Below, one piece after another: positions 1-11,721 of a stretch of DNA of 64,000 nucleotides. Source of the DNA: Deltaproteobacteria bacterium (GTDB lineage Bacteria; Myxococcota; JACRCW01); the NCBI GenBank assembly GCA_016218805.1, contig JACRCW010000157.1, positions 44,206 to 108,205 on the forward strand, given 5' to 3'. Position numbers and translations under genes: made by a program. The notes beneath the pieces are model-generated. The model was not told where the DNA came from and did not search any database. It was given only the letters and a program-made list of their open reading frames with translations. Position 1 is the stretch's first letter, and every line of letters begins with the position of its first letter.

Positions 1-1
1 C

Positions 2-1312
2 GCGCTGGGCACGGTGTCCCGCCTGGAGGGCGGCACCACCACGACGCTGGCGCAGCTCCACGGTGTGCTCGCCGGCGGGCTGCTGGTGCGCGGCACCGAG
101 GTGCTGTGCGCCGCCGGGGACACCCTGTACCGCGGCGTGGCGGCGGGCGTGCCGGCGGATGCCGGGGCGGGACGGCCGGTCACCGCGTTCCTGGCGGCGG
201 TCCAGCCGGCGCCCGGCGTGCAGATCAACGACGTCATGGCGGTGGGCGGCCTGTCCCCGGGGCTGGTGGTGGCCAGCGCGGGCGGCGGCGTGGTGCGGGT
301 GACGGGCGCGCCGTTTGCGGCCCTGGCGGTGCAACCCGCGGCCACGGGAATCACCCGCGCACAGCGGTGTCCCGCCCTGGAGTCCACCGCGGACCGCGTG
401 GTGGTGGGGTGCGTGGATGACGCCCCGGGTGGCCCGGTGGCGCGCGTGTTTGAAGGTCCGTCCCTGGCCGTGCTCTCCGAAGTGGCCGGCCTGGACCCGC
501 CCGACCCGCTGCCCACCGCGGGCGGCCCGGTGGGGGTGGCGCTGGGCGCGGACGGGACGCGCTGGGTTTCCACGGGGACGCTGTACCGCGCGGCGCCGGG
601 TGGCACGTTCACGGCCACCGCGCTGCAAGGGGTGTTTGCGGTGGCGCCGCACCCGTCCGTGGCTGGCCGCGTGCTGTTGGGCGTGCTGCGGCCCGATGGC
701 ATGCCGCAGGTCCACCTGTCCGACGACGACGCGGTCAGCTCAGCACCGGTCCGCAGCACGCTGGGGATCATGCCGTGGCAGGTGGCCTGGCACCCCACGC
801 AGGCCGACCGTGCCTGGGTGGTGGCGCTGCCGGAGTTGAGCTGGCGCGGTTCCACGCCGCTGGACCTGGAGCGCGGGCTGTTTGAGACGGCGGACGGGTT
901 CCAGACGCTGGTCCCCGCGGGGCCGGATGGCCTGGGAAACGACGCGGTGGTGGCCGCCATGGTGCCGCAGCTGCTGCAGGATTCGCTGCTGGTGGTGACG
1001 GGCAACGGGCGCGCGGCCCGCCGCGACGGCGTGGACGGCGCGTGGACCGACCTGGGCCTCATCAACGGCCTGCGCGTCATGTCCGTGGTGGAACTGCCCG
1101 GCAGGGCGGGAACGCTGGTGGCCGCCGGGATCCCGCGCACCCCCGGTGCGCCCAGCCTGGCGTGGTCACGCGATGGCGCGGCGAGTTGGGCCCCGCTGGA
1201 GGCGGGCGTGCCGCCGGCCCTGTGCGTGCGGGCGGACGGTGCCAGCGCGGATGCGTTCCTGGTGGGAACCGCCGGGCAGGGCGTCTGGCGCGTGATGGCC
1301 ACGAGCAACTGA
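2..1312 (+). CDS. Beta-propeller/BNR-like secreted protein, 5' truncated by window edge
   Basis: The frame is open from the first base of the window, so the true start lies upstream; the GTG at 14 is only the first possible initiator inside the window. About 435 residues are visible. They contain loosely repeating segments of the kind seen in sialidase/BNR or photosystem-stability-type beta-propellers, for example VAWHPTQADRAWVVALP and WSRDGAASWAPLEAG near the C-terminus. There are no catalytic residues I can name. A non-enzymatic surface or periplasmic propeller is the simplest reading. The gene converges on a small lipoprotein gene, with a strong hairpin between them. The fold assignment is inference from repeat texture; that it is a real gene is clear from the long open frame and codon bias. 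Confidence 0.6.
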   Translation, partial: ALGTVSRLEGGTTTTLAQLHGVLAGGLLVRGTEVLCAAGDTLYRGVAAGVPADAGAGRPVTAFLAAVQPAPGVQINDVMAVGGLSPGLVVASAGGGVVRVTGAPFAALAVQPAATGITRAQRCPALESTADRVVVGCVDDAPGGPVARVFEGPSLAVLSEVAGLDPPDPLPTAGGPVGVALGADGTRWVSTGTLYRAAPGGTFTATALQGVFAVAPHPSVAGRVLLGVLRPDGMPQVHLSDDDAVSSAPVRSTLGIMPWQVAWHPTQADRAWVVALPELSWRGSTPLDLERGLFETADGFQTLVPAGPDGLGNDAVVAAMVPQLLQDSLLVVTGNGRAARRDGVDGAWTDLGLINGLRVMSVVELPGRAGTLVAAGIPRTPGAPSLAWSRDGAASWAPLEAGVPPALCVRADGASADAFLVGTAGQGVWRVMATSN

Positions 1313-1369
1313 CCCGGGCCTGGAGGGCCGGCTGCGCCGGCGGGTGGGCAACAAGGGGGTTGAGTCGGC

Positions 1370-1400
1370 GGCCGGCGGGGACGCCGGCCCTACTTTTTCT
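1370..1400 (+). terminator. Hairpin plus T-run between converging genes
   Basis: A perfect 8-bp stem (GGCCGGCG at 1370-1377, loop GGGA, CGCCGGCC at 1382-1389) is followed by CTACTTTTTC. This has the shape of an intrinsic terminator for the upstream plus-strand gene. The T-run doubles as the last lysine codons of the minus-strand lipoprotein gene, so the signal may be partly coincidental. Confidence 0.5.
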
Positions 1401-1845
1401 GGGCCGGGCACTGCCCCTGCGTCTCCGCCGCAATGCGCTCCGCCGTGCGGCGGCCCCAGTCCCGGTCCTTTTCCCCGCGGATGGACAGCTCCAGGAAGCT
1501 CGCTTCGCCGCGCTTTCCCAGGAATCCGTGGTTCTTCAAGATCTCCACGCGGTCCTTGTCCTTGGGCGCGCGCTTGTTGGCGCGCTCAAAGCACACCAGC
1601 TCCGCGTTGGCCTCAATGAAACGGAGCTCCTCGCTCTTCTCCACCTTGACCTCAGCGGCGTCCGCCGACGGCGCCGGCGCCACCGGGTCCGCCGGCGCCG
1701 CGCCGGCGGCCGACGCAGGCTGGGGCGCCGCGGCGACCGCGTCCGGGGTGGGCGGAGCTTCGCTCTTGTTGCAGGTCGCCAGGAAGATGCCCGCACTCAG
1801 CGTCGTCGCGGGAAGGAGCCAGCGCGCACGGTCCAGTTTGGTCAT
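1390..1845 (-). CDS. Small putative lipoprotein, function unknown
   Basis: This encodes 151 residues from the ATG at 1845. A start 39 bases further upstream is possible, but it would put 13 residues ahead of the signal peptide. The N-terminus has basic residues, a hydrophobic stretch and a putative lipobox ending LATC (Thr at -1 is atypical), followed by a Pro/Ala-rich linker and a charged C-terminal domain with two further cysteines. The start is 35 bases beyond the helicase stop on the same strand, so the two may be co-transcribed. I recognise no family for the C-terminal domain. Confidence 0.65.
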   Translation of the reverse strand: MTKLDRARWLLPATTLSAGIFLATCNKSEAPPTPDAVAAAPQPASAAGAAPADPVAPAPSADAAEVKVEKSEELRFIEANAELVCFERANKRAPKDKDRVEILKNHGFLGKRGEASFLELSIRGEKDRDWGRRTAERIAAETQGQCPAQKK

Positions 1846-1880
1846 GGCGTCCGCATGCTGTGGGGCCCACTGCCGGGGCG

Positions 1881-3842
1881 TCAAGGGGCCACCTCCGCGA
1901 ACCCCTCCAGCGCATAGGCACTCACGTGCGCGCCCGTCGCCTCCGCGTGGGCCAGCAGCGCCGCGCCCTCCGCGCGCACCCCGACGGTGGCGCCGTCACC
2001 CAGTACCCGCAGCCACACGCGCGCACGCGTCAGCGCGACGTTGAGGCGGCGCGCGTCCTCCACGAAGCCCACCTCGCCCGCGGTGTTGCTGCGCGTGAGG
2101 CTCACCAGGATGGCCTCCTTCTCCCGCCCCTGGAACGCGTCCACCGTGTCCACCTCCAGCCCGCCGCGCACTTCGTCCGCCAGCCGCGCCGCCAGCTCCG
2201 CCACCTGCGCCCGGTACGGCGCGATGACGCCCATCTGGTTGAGCGCCAGGCCCGCGCGCACCAGCTGCCGCACCAGCGCGGCACACAGCGCGGCCTCGCC
2301 CGGGTTGCGCACGGAGCTGCCGCCCTCCGGCCGGTCCTCCACCCAACCCGTACCCGCCGTGTCAATGAACCCGAACGGCGCCGCCAGTTCGCCATCCGCC
2401 AGCGTCCCGCCCAGCACGGCTTGCAGCGTGCGGTCCGCCACCGCGGGTGCCGCCGTGAGCCGCCCGCCGTAGTGACGCGCCGAGGGAAAGGCCATGAGGT
2501 CCCGGTGCATGCGGTGCTGGCAGGTGAGCAGCGTGCCGGGGGCACCGGACTGCGCCAGACGTTCAAACAGCGTGACCCCCAGCCCGCCGCGCTCCGCCTC
2601 CCGGCTCACCACCGTGGGCGGCAGCTGCTGGTGATCGCCCACCAGGACCGCACGCTCCACGCGGCCCAGCGGCACCAGCGCCAGCGGGATGGTGGCCTGG
2701 GAGGCTTCATCCAGCACCAGCAGGTCAAAGGACAGCCCGTTCACCGGCGGCCCGCCGGACACCGTCAGCGTGCAGCACACCACGCGCGCACGCGCCAGCA
2801 CGTCCTGTTCCGCCTGCGCCATGTATGTGCGGGCGTCCGCCATCATCGCGCGCAGCTCGGCACGCTTCTCCGCGCGCTCGGCGCGCGCGTCACGGAAGGC
2901 GCGGCGGCTGGGGTTCCCGCTGGCGCGCAGGCGGCGCGCGTTCCGGAACAGCTCCTCCGCCAGTTGGTAGCGCGGGTGCGCGTGCACCCGTTCCTGCAGC
3001 AGGCAGGGATGCAGGGATTCGTCCACGCGCGCCGGGTGGCCCACGCGCAGCGCGTCCACGTCCAGGCGCGTCAGTGCGCGGCACAGCTCATCCGCGCCGG
3101 TGTTGGAGGCGGCGCAGCACAGCACGCGTTCGCCCGCGCGCAGGGCGTGCAGGACCAGCATGGCGGCCGTGGTGGTCTTCCCCGTCCCGGGCGGACCGTG
3201 GATGAGCGCCACGTCCGGCGCTCCCAGCGCGTGCGCCACCGCGGCCTGCTGCGTGGCGTGGAGCGCGGCGGCGTCCTCCAGCAGCGGGGCGGCGGAGGGC
3301 GCGCGTGGGGGCCGGGCGCCCGTGAGCACCTCCACCAGTTCCCGCGTGCGCCCGCGCGCCTCCAGCGCGGCGGAGACCGCGGCGCGCGCGCGCTCAAAGG
3401 TCACGCCGGATGAGGCGGGCCACACCGCCAGCGGCCCGCTGCCCAGATCCTCCGCGTCACCCGCGTCCACCAGGAGCGACAGCGCGGTCGCCTCGCGGCG
3501 TTCCAGCACGCCGGAGACGGCGCCCGGGCGGGTGGCCTCCGCCAGCGCCGCGGCGGGGGCCACGCTGATGGGTGCGCCGGGATCACAGTCCAGCGGCGGC
3601 AGGGCGGCACCATCCGCGCGCGCCAGGCGCAGGCGCCACAGCCCGGCGGGGCCAGGGTCATCCGCGGACACGTGCAGGTGCCGGTTCAGCAGCCCATCCG
3701 CCTCCTGTGCCGCCAGGGACCGGCCAGCGCGCGCGGCCTGCTGCTGGTCGGCCTCCGCGCGGCGCTCAGCGTCCAGCAGCGCGGGGAGGCGCTCCAGAAG
3801 ATCGCGTCCGGCCAGGCGGTCCAGGGGGGCCATGGCGGCCAT
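1881..3842 (-). CDS. Superfamily I helicase, AAA_11/AAA_12 (IGHMBP2/Upf1-like)
   Basis: This is a 653-residue putative ATP-dependent DNA/RNA helicase. Motifs appear in SF1 order: Walker A GPPGTGKTTTA near residue 215, the DEAS-type Walker B (LLVLDEAS) near 376, motif III GDHQQLPPTV near 400, CQHRMH, then VDAFQGREKEAI and LNVALTRAR near 600. The long N-terminal region before Walker A resembles the beta-barrel/stalk region of IGHMBP2-like enzymes. Two in-frame methionines (residues 1 and 4) make the start slightly uncertain. Such helicases unwind nucleic acid with 5'-3' polarity in characterised members; the substrate here is unknown. It is divergent from the Cys-rich lipoprotein gene and followed closely by the small lipoprotein. 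Confidence 0.9.
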   Translation of the reverse strand: MAAMAPLDRLAGRDLLERLPALLDAERRAEADQQQAARAGRSLAAQEADGLLNRHLHVSADDPGPAGLWRLRLARADGAALPPLDCDPGAPISVAPAAALAEATRPGAVSGVLERREATALSLLVDAGDAEDLGSGPLAVWPASSGVTFERARAAVSAALEARGRTRELVEVLTGARPPRAPSAAPLLEDAAALHATQQAAVAHALGAPDVALIHGPPGTGKTTTAAMLVLHALRAGERVLCCAASNTGADELCRALTRLDVDALRVGHPARVDESLHPCLLQERVHAHPRYQLAEELFRNARRLRASGNPSRRAFRDARAERAEKRAELRAMMADARTYMAQAEQDVLARARVVCCTLTVSGGPPVNGLSFDLLVLDEASQATIPLALVPLGRVERAVLVGDHQQLPPTVVSREAERGGLGVTLFERLAQSGAPGTLLTCQHRMHRDLMAFPSARHYGGRLTAAPAVADRTLQAVLGGTLADGELAAPFGFIDTAGTGWVEDRPEGGSSVRNPGEAALCAALVRQLVRAGLALNQMGVIAPYRAQVAELAARLADEVRGGLEVDTVDAFQGREKEAILVSLTRSNTAGEVGFVEDARRLNVALTRARVWLRVLGDGATVGVRAEGAALLAHAEATGAHVSAYALEGFAEVAP

Positions 3843-3881
3843 GATGCGCTGGCGCGTCGGGGCGTGGCCAGTGATTCGAAC

Positions 3882-3909
3882 TTGAGGTCGCCGCGGGACA
3901 CGCTAGTCT
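3882..3909 (+). promoter_or_regulatory. Possible sigma70-like promoter for the Cys-rich lipoprotein
   Basis: TTGAGG (3882-3887) and TAGTCT (3904-3909) are separated by 16 bases, about 57 bases before the ATG at 3967, in the divergent region between the helicase and the lipoprotein. The match is imperfect, and such boxes arise by chance. Confidence 0.25.
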
Positions 3910-3966
3910 GCGCGGCCGCGGGGGCGTTCCCGGTTTCCCGCGCGTCATCCCTCTAGGAGCCTGTCC

Positions 3967-5238
3967 ATGCGCCTGTCCGTCCTGTCCCTCGCCGTTCCGC
4001 TCTGGGCGGGTCTGTCCTTCCTCCTGCAGGCGTCCAGCTGCACCCCCACCAGTGGCGGCGATGACGGCGGCAGCAGCAGCGGCGCCCCGCAGCACTTTTG
4101 CACCCAGGACACCGACTGCAACGAGTTTGAATCCTGCGTGGGCGGCGTGTGCCAGCGGCCGTGCGGCACCGATGACGTGTGCGAATGGACGGAGTTCTGC
4201 AACGGCTCCGGGTACTGCCAGCAGGGCTGCCGCGACACGCCCTCCTGTGACGACACCACCAAGCTGTGCGTGGACGGCGCGTGCGTGGACCGCACCACGG
4301 TGGGCACCTGCGGCACCAAGGCGGACTGTGACGCCACCAAGGTCTGCACCGACGGGCAGTGCGTGAACCCGCCGGCCACCTGCAGCGGCCCGCAGGACTG
4401 CCCGGGCAGCGGGCAGTGCAACGGCTTCACGCACGCGTGCTTTGACCCGGCGGGTGACTGCACCGTTGCCGCGGACTGCAACGGCAAGCCCGGCTGCACG
4501 GAGGGCTGCACCTGCACCCAGGACCGCCGCTGCGTGGCCACGCCCACCTGCACGCTGACGGATGAAGCCACCGTGTGCGGCGTGAATTCCTACTGTGATA
4601 CCGCGCAGAACCCGTCCCGCTGCGCGTCCTCACCCACCTGCCAGCGCCAGGCGGACTGTGACGCCGCGGCGTTGTCCTGCAACCGCACCACGCACCTGTG
4701 TCTGCGCGCGCCCACCTGTTCGGGCGAGACGGACTGCACCGCGGCGGCGCCGTTCACCAAGTGCAACACGGCCGCCGGACACTGCCAGGAGCCCACCTGC
4801 ACCAACGGCGGCATCACCTGCAGCGGCACGGAGACGTGCGGCACGGACGGGCGCTGCTCACCCGGCGGCGCGCAGACGTGCACCACCAACACGGATTGCC
4901 CCGCCACGCAGTACTGCGACAACGCCACGCTCACGTGCAAGACCGGCTGCCGCTCCGACGCCAACTGCAACGCCGCGGCGGGCGAGAAGTGCAACAACGC
5001 GCACGCATGCGTGGTGGTCACCGGGACGGACGGCGGCAGCGCGGGTGGCGCCGGTGACGGTGAGGCGTGCCCCAACGGGGACGGGGACTGCCGCGTGGGG
5101 TACGCGTGCTCGCCGCTGCTGGGTGTGTGCCGCGAGCAGTGCACGTCCGCCTCCTGTCCGTGTCCGCAGACCGGGTACGGCTGCATTGGCGGGTTCTGCT
5201 CGCCGTTCCAGCAGCCGCCCACCGGTTGCACACCCTGA
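3967..5238 (+). CDS. Cys-rich repeat lipoprotein
   Basis: This encodes 423 residues. The start is supported by AGGAG 8 bases upstream. A signal peptide ends in the lipobox-like LQASSC, followed by a Gly/Ser/Asp linker and then about ten modules of 30-40 residues with regularly spaced cysteines (patterns such as CxxDxDCxxxxxC and DGxCV). This resembles the Dickkopf-like/EGF-like Cys-rich repeats frequent in myxobacterial surface proteins. It is probably an outer-membrane-anchored, disulphide-rich surface protein. It lies 49 bases upstream of the OmpA/TSP3 gene, which is also predicted to be exported, so the two may form an envelope operon. No enzymatic motif is visible. Confidence 0.8.
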   Translation: MRLSVLSLAVPLWAGLSFLLQASSCTPTSGGDDGGSSSGAPQHFCTQDTDCNEFESCVGGVCQRPCGTDDVCEWTEFCNGSGYCQQGCRDTPSCDDTTKLCVDGACVDRTTVGTCGTKADCDATKVCTDGQCVNPPATCSGPQDCPGSGQCNGFTHACFDPAGDCTVAADCNGKPGCTEGCTCTQDRRCVATPTCTLTDEATVCGVNSYCDTAQNPSRCASSPTCQRQADCDAAALSCNRTTHLCLRAPTCSGETDCTAAAPFTKCNTAAGHCQEPTCTNGGITCSGTETCGTDGRCSPGGAQTCTTNTDCPATQYCDNATLTCKTGCRSDANCNAAAGEKCNNAHACVVVTGTDGGSAGGAGDGEACPNGDGDCRVGYACSPLLGVCREQCTSASCPCPQTGYGCIGGFCSPFQQPPTGCTP

Positions 5239-5287
5239 CAGGAACTTCAGCGCGCCGGGTGGTTCGGTCTAGGGTGGCGCCCTACCC

Positions 5288-7429
5288 ATGCTGCGCTCCG
5301 CGATCTCCCCCGTGGTGATCGGTCTGCTGGTGCTGGCCGCCTCCGCCGCCGCCGCCGAGGACCAGGACTTCACCGCGCAACGCTTCCGCCCGCTGTCTGA
5401 TCCCCAGGCGCTGATACTCACCGAGACCGCCGATGTGCCCGCGCACCTGTCCTGGCACGTGGGCGGGTTTGCGGACTACGCGCACAACCCGCTGGTGGGC
5501 ATCCGCTCCAGCGCCCCCCGGAAACTGGAAGGCCTGCTGGGGCACCGCTTTGGCGCCGAGGCCGGTGCGGGGCTGGGCCTGTTTGACGTGGTGCAGGTGG
5601 GCGCCACCATGCCAGTCAGCGCGCTGCAGTTGCGCACGGACGGGTCGCTGGCGCCGTCGTCGGACACGCTGGCGCACCTGGAGCCGGTGGGACCCGGTGA
5701 CCTGCGCCTGCACGCCAAGGCGCGCTTCCTGCGGCAGGACCGGCACTTTGTCAGCGTTGCCCTCTCCGGTGACGTCACCCTCCCCACCAGCCTGGGCCTG
5801 GCCTACCGCGGCGAACGCTGGCCCACCTTCAGCCCCACGCTCGTGGCGTCACGGACGGCGTGGGGGCTGCGCGTGATGGGCAACGCCGGGCTGCGGCTGC
5901 GCGGTGAGCGGCTGGCTGGCACGCAGACCATGGCGGACGAAATCACCCTGCGCGCGGGGGCCGGGTACGACGTGGGCTACCACGTCAAGAAGGTGCGCCT
6001 GATGCCGTTCCTGGAGGCGCAGGCGTTCACCGGAACGGTCTACCCCTTTGGGGTGGGCGCGGGCCGGCGCGCCTGGGAAGGCCGCAGCGTGCCGCTGCAG
6101 AACGGGCTGGAGGTCCTGGGCGGCGTGCGCTGGGAGATTGTGGACGGGCTGCAACTGCTGGGCGGCATGTCCGTGGGACCGCTGGGCGGCGCGGGCGTGC
6201 CGGATTACCGCGTGTGGACCGGCCTGCGCTACGAGCGCGTCCACCGCGACCGCGACGAGGACCGCGTCCCCGACGCGGATGACCGCTGCCCGGACATCCC
6301 CGAGGACCGCGACGGCGTGTCCGACCACGACGGCTGCCCCGACGAGGACAACGACGGCGACCGCATTGCCGACGCGAACGACCTGTGCCCGGACCACGCG
6401 GAGGACCTGGACGGGTTCCAGGATGATGACGGCTGCCCCGAGGTGGACAACGACGGCGACGGCGTCCCCGACCCGCGTGACCAGTGCCCCACCGACGCCG
6501 GCGAGGCCGACAACCGGGGCTGCCCGGAGACGGATACTGACGGGGACGGCATCACGGATGCCTTGGACCGCTGCCCGCAGCAGCCCGAAGACGACGACGG
6601 GTTCCAGGATACGGACGGCTGCCCGGATGAGGACGATGACGGCGACGGCATCCCGGACGCGGCGGACGGTTGCCCGTTTGACGCCGAGGACAAGGACGCC
6701 TTCCAGGACGAAGACGGCTGCCCGGACCCGGACAACGACCAGGACACCGTGCCGGACTTCCAGGACGAGTGCCCCAACGAGGCGGCGCCGCCCGACCGCG
6801 CCGCGCTGGGCGAGGGCTGCCCGGACCGCGACCAGGACGGCGACGGCGTGATGGACAGCGTGGACGGCTGCCCGGCCGACGCCGAGGACAAGGACGGCTT
6901 CCAGGATGAGGACGGCTGCCCGGAGCCGGACAACGACCACGACGGCGTGCTGGACCCCACCGACAAGTGCCCCGACCAGCCGGAGACCATCAACGGCTAC
7001 CAGGACGAAGACGGCTGCCCCGACCAGGGCCCAAGGTCACTGGTCACCGTGACCAAGGAGAAGCTGGTCATCCTGGAGAAGGTGTACTTTGTCACCGCCA
7101 AGTCCACCATCCAGAAGCGCTCCTTCAACCTCCTCAACCAGGTGGCGCTCACCATCCTGGCGCACCCGGAGATCACGGAGATCGTCGTGGAGGGCCACAC
7201 CGACAGCCAGGGCACCCGCGCATCCAACCTGGTCTTGAGTCAGAAGCGCTCGGAGAGCGTGCGCAAGTATCTGGTGGACAAGGGTGTGCCGGTAAGTTCG
7301 CTCAAGGCCGTGGGGTACGGCCCGGACCGCCCCGTGGGTGACAACAAGACGGCCGCAGGCCGGGAGCAGAACCGGCGCGTGGAGTTTGTGATTGTGCCGC
7401 CGCCGGAGCCGGGCGCGCCGGCGCAATGA
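5288..7429 (+). CDS. OmpA-family outer-membrane protein with thrombospondin type 3 repeats
   Basis: This encodes 713 residues. A signal peptide ends near ASAAAAED, followed by about 300 residues of beta-strand-rich, barrel-like sequence. Next come eight calcium-binding thrombospondin-3-type repeats (D-x-D-x-DG..D..D.CP, roughly residues 317-580). The C-terminal OmpA domain (about 595-705) includes EIVVEGHTDSQGTRASN and AAGREQNRRVEFVI, the usual peptidoglycan-binding signature. The family anchors the outer membrane to peptidoglycan; the acidic repeats should form a rigid Ca2+-dependent rod. The order barrel, TSP3 rod, OmpA is common in Myxococcota and other large Gram-negative genomes. No strong ribosome-binding site is visible before the ATG. 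Confidence 0.92.
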   Translation: MLRSAISPVVIGLLVLAASAAAAEDQDFTAQRFRPLSDPQALILTETADVPAHLSWHVGGFADYAHNPLVGIRSSAPRKLEGLLGHRFGAEAGAGLGLFDVVQVGATMPVSALQLRTDGSLAPSSDTLAHLEPVGPGDLRLHAKARFLRQDRHFVSVALSGDVTLPTSLGLAYRGERWPTFSPTLVASRTAWGLRVMGNAGLRLRGERLAGTQTMADEITLRAGAGYDVGYHVKKVRLMPFLEAQAFTGTVYPFGVGAGRRAWEGRSVPLQNGLEVLGGVRWEIVDGLQLLGGMSVGPLGGAGVPDYRVWTGLRYERVHRDRDEDRVPDADDRCPDIPEDRDGVSDHDGCPDEDNDGDRIADANDLCPDHAEDLDGFQDDDGCPEVDNDGDGVPDPRDQCPTDAGEADNRGCPETDTDGDGITDALDRCPQQPEDDDGFQDTDGCPDEDDDGDGIPDAADGCPFDAEDKDAFQDEDGCPDPDNDQDTVPDFQDECPNEAAPPDRAALGEGCPDRDQDGDGVMDSVDGCPADAEDKDGFQDEDGCPEPDNDHDGVLDPTDKCPDQPETINGYQDEDGCPDQGPRSLVTVTKEKLVILEKVYFVTAKSTIQKRSFNLLNQVALTILAHPEITEIVVEGHTDSQGTRASNLVLSQKRSESVRKYLVDKGVPVSSLKAVGYGPDRPVGDNKTAAGREQNRRVEFVIVPPPEPGAPAQ

Positions 7430-7441
7430 CACGGCGGGGCG

Positions 7442-8163
7442 CTACCACTCCAGGGTGCGCCCCACCGCCTTCAACGCGTCCCGCCTCCGGTCATAGTCCG
7501 GCATCACCCGCCCCAGCGCCGCCCAGAACTCCGGCCCGTGCGTGTCGTGCTGCAGGTGCACCACCTCGTGCGCCACCACGTAGTCCACCAGTGATGGCGC
7601 CGCCTGGATGATTCTCCAGTTGAACCGCAGCACGCCGTTGAGGTCGCAGCTTCCCCAGCGCTTCTGCTGCTCCCGGATGACGACGCCGCCGATGTGGACG
7701 CCCACCTTCCGGGCCCAGTGTGCCGCCCTCTCGGTCAGCCGGACCTCCGCGTGGCGGCGGTACCATTCCACCAGCACCCGCCGGACAGCCCGCGCGTCCG
7801 CATCCTTGGCCACGCCCACCTCCAGGAAGCGTCCCCGCAAGGCCACCGCCGGACGCGTCTCCCCGTTCAGCAACCGCAGCCGGAACTGGCGGCCCAGGTA
7901 TGTGCACGTTTCCCCGTTGACGAACTCGCGCACGGCCAGCGGCGCGGTGAACGGCCGCGCCGACCGCAGCGCCTGCACGATCCACGCGGCCTTGGCGTGG
8001 ACCACGGTGTCCAGTCGCGCCACCGGGGTGGCCGCGGGCGCGGTGAGGACCACGCCGTCCTCCGCGTCCACTGCGATGGACACCGTGCCGCGGCGTGCAC
8101 TGCGGCGGATGGCGTACGCAATGGCCGTGTTCCCCCACCGGATCTCCGAGCGCTCCGCCGCCC

Positions 8164-8167
<4 letters not shown>
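7442..8167 (-). CDS. YgjP-like zinc metallopeptidase (DUF45/M48 family)
   Basis: This encodes 241 residues. Family signatures run in order: GETCTYLGRQFRLRL, KRWGSCDLNGVLRFNWR, then the zinc site VAHEVVHLQHDTHGPEFW and a C-terminal PDYDRRRDAL. HEVVH supplies the two zinc-binding histidines and the catalytic glutamate. Its ATG overlaps the hsdR stop by 4 bases, so it is translationally coupled as the last gene of the type I RM operon. YgjP-like peptidases are known companions of hsdR genes; their role there is not established. A housekeeping YgjP role is possible, but the overlap argues for an RM-linked one. Confidence 0.9.
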
Positions 8168-11192
<3,025 letters not shown>

Positions 11193-11196
<4 letters not shown>

Positions 11197-11720
11197 GGAG
11201 TTCCCGGGCCGCGAATCGGCGCACTGACGAGGCGGATTCCCAGCGTCCTCATCATCTCGAACAGCGTCACAGTGCCGACCCCGACGAGGAGCGCGACATC
11301 GGGAATCCTCACTTTCGTGGTGGAGCGCGGGGCCGGTTCCTCATGCGTGACCAGGATGTGCTGATGTGCAAGGCAGTACGCGATCAGCCACGGGTCCGCG
11401 CCGCTCCTGAAGCTCTCAATCGACGCATACACGTACGGCGGGACTCGCGCCGCCATGGCGGCATCGACGCGCTTCATGGCGAGCTGGGTCGCAGGATCAT
11501 CGTTGGGCTTCACCAGCATGGCGGCGTGGGTCTGCATCCATTGTGCGAGCTGGTCCTGGGCGCCGGGGTGGACGATTTCTCGCCTTACCTCGTCGATGGT
11601 GATGACCTGTCCCGTTGCAGCGTGCGCTGCCAGCGAGTCCCAGAAACCCGGCACAAGGTCGGCGGGGTAGTAGCGCTGGTGCGCTTGAATGAAAGCACTT
11701 GAGTCAACGCAGAAGGCCAT
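11193..11720 (-). CDS. DUF4411 PIN-like protein (putative toxin/RNase)
   Basis: This encodes 175 residues from the ATG at 11720; a start at 11735 would overlap the upstream gene. The N-terminal FCVDSSAFIQAH supplies the first PIN acidic residue. Later acidic positions occur in TIDEVRREI and SGADPWLIAY, and LVTHEE sits where PIN domains have LxTxD, as in the DUF4411 subgroup. The family is typically paired with XRE/ImmA-IrrE proteins and is regarded as toxin-like, probably an RNase; activity here is inferred. It is one base downstream of the XRE/ImmA gene stop and overlaps hsdR by 4 bases, so this apparent toxin-antitoxin module is embedded in the RM operon. Confidence 0.82.
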
Positions 11721-11721
11721 T

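Noticed and set aside
1881..2472. Short overlapping plus-strand genes inside the helicase and other large genes
   Set aside because: They lie in other frames of clear genes and show no motif or independent ribosome-binding site.
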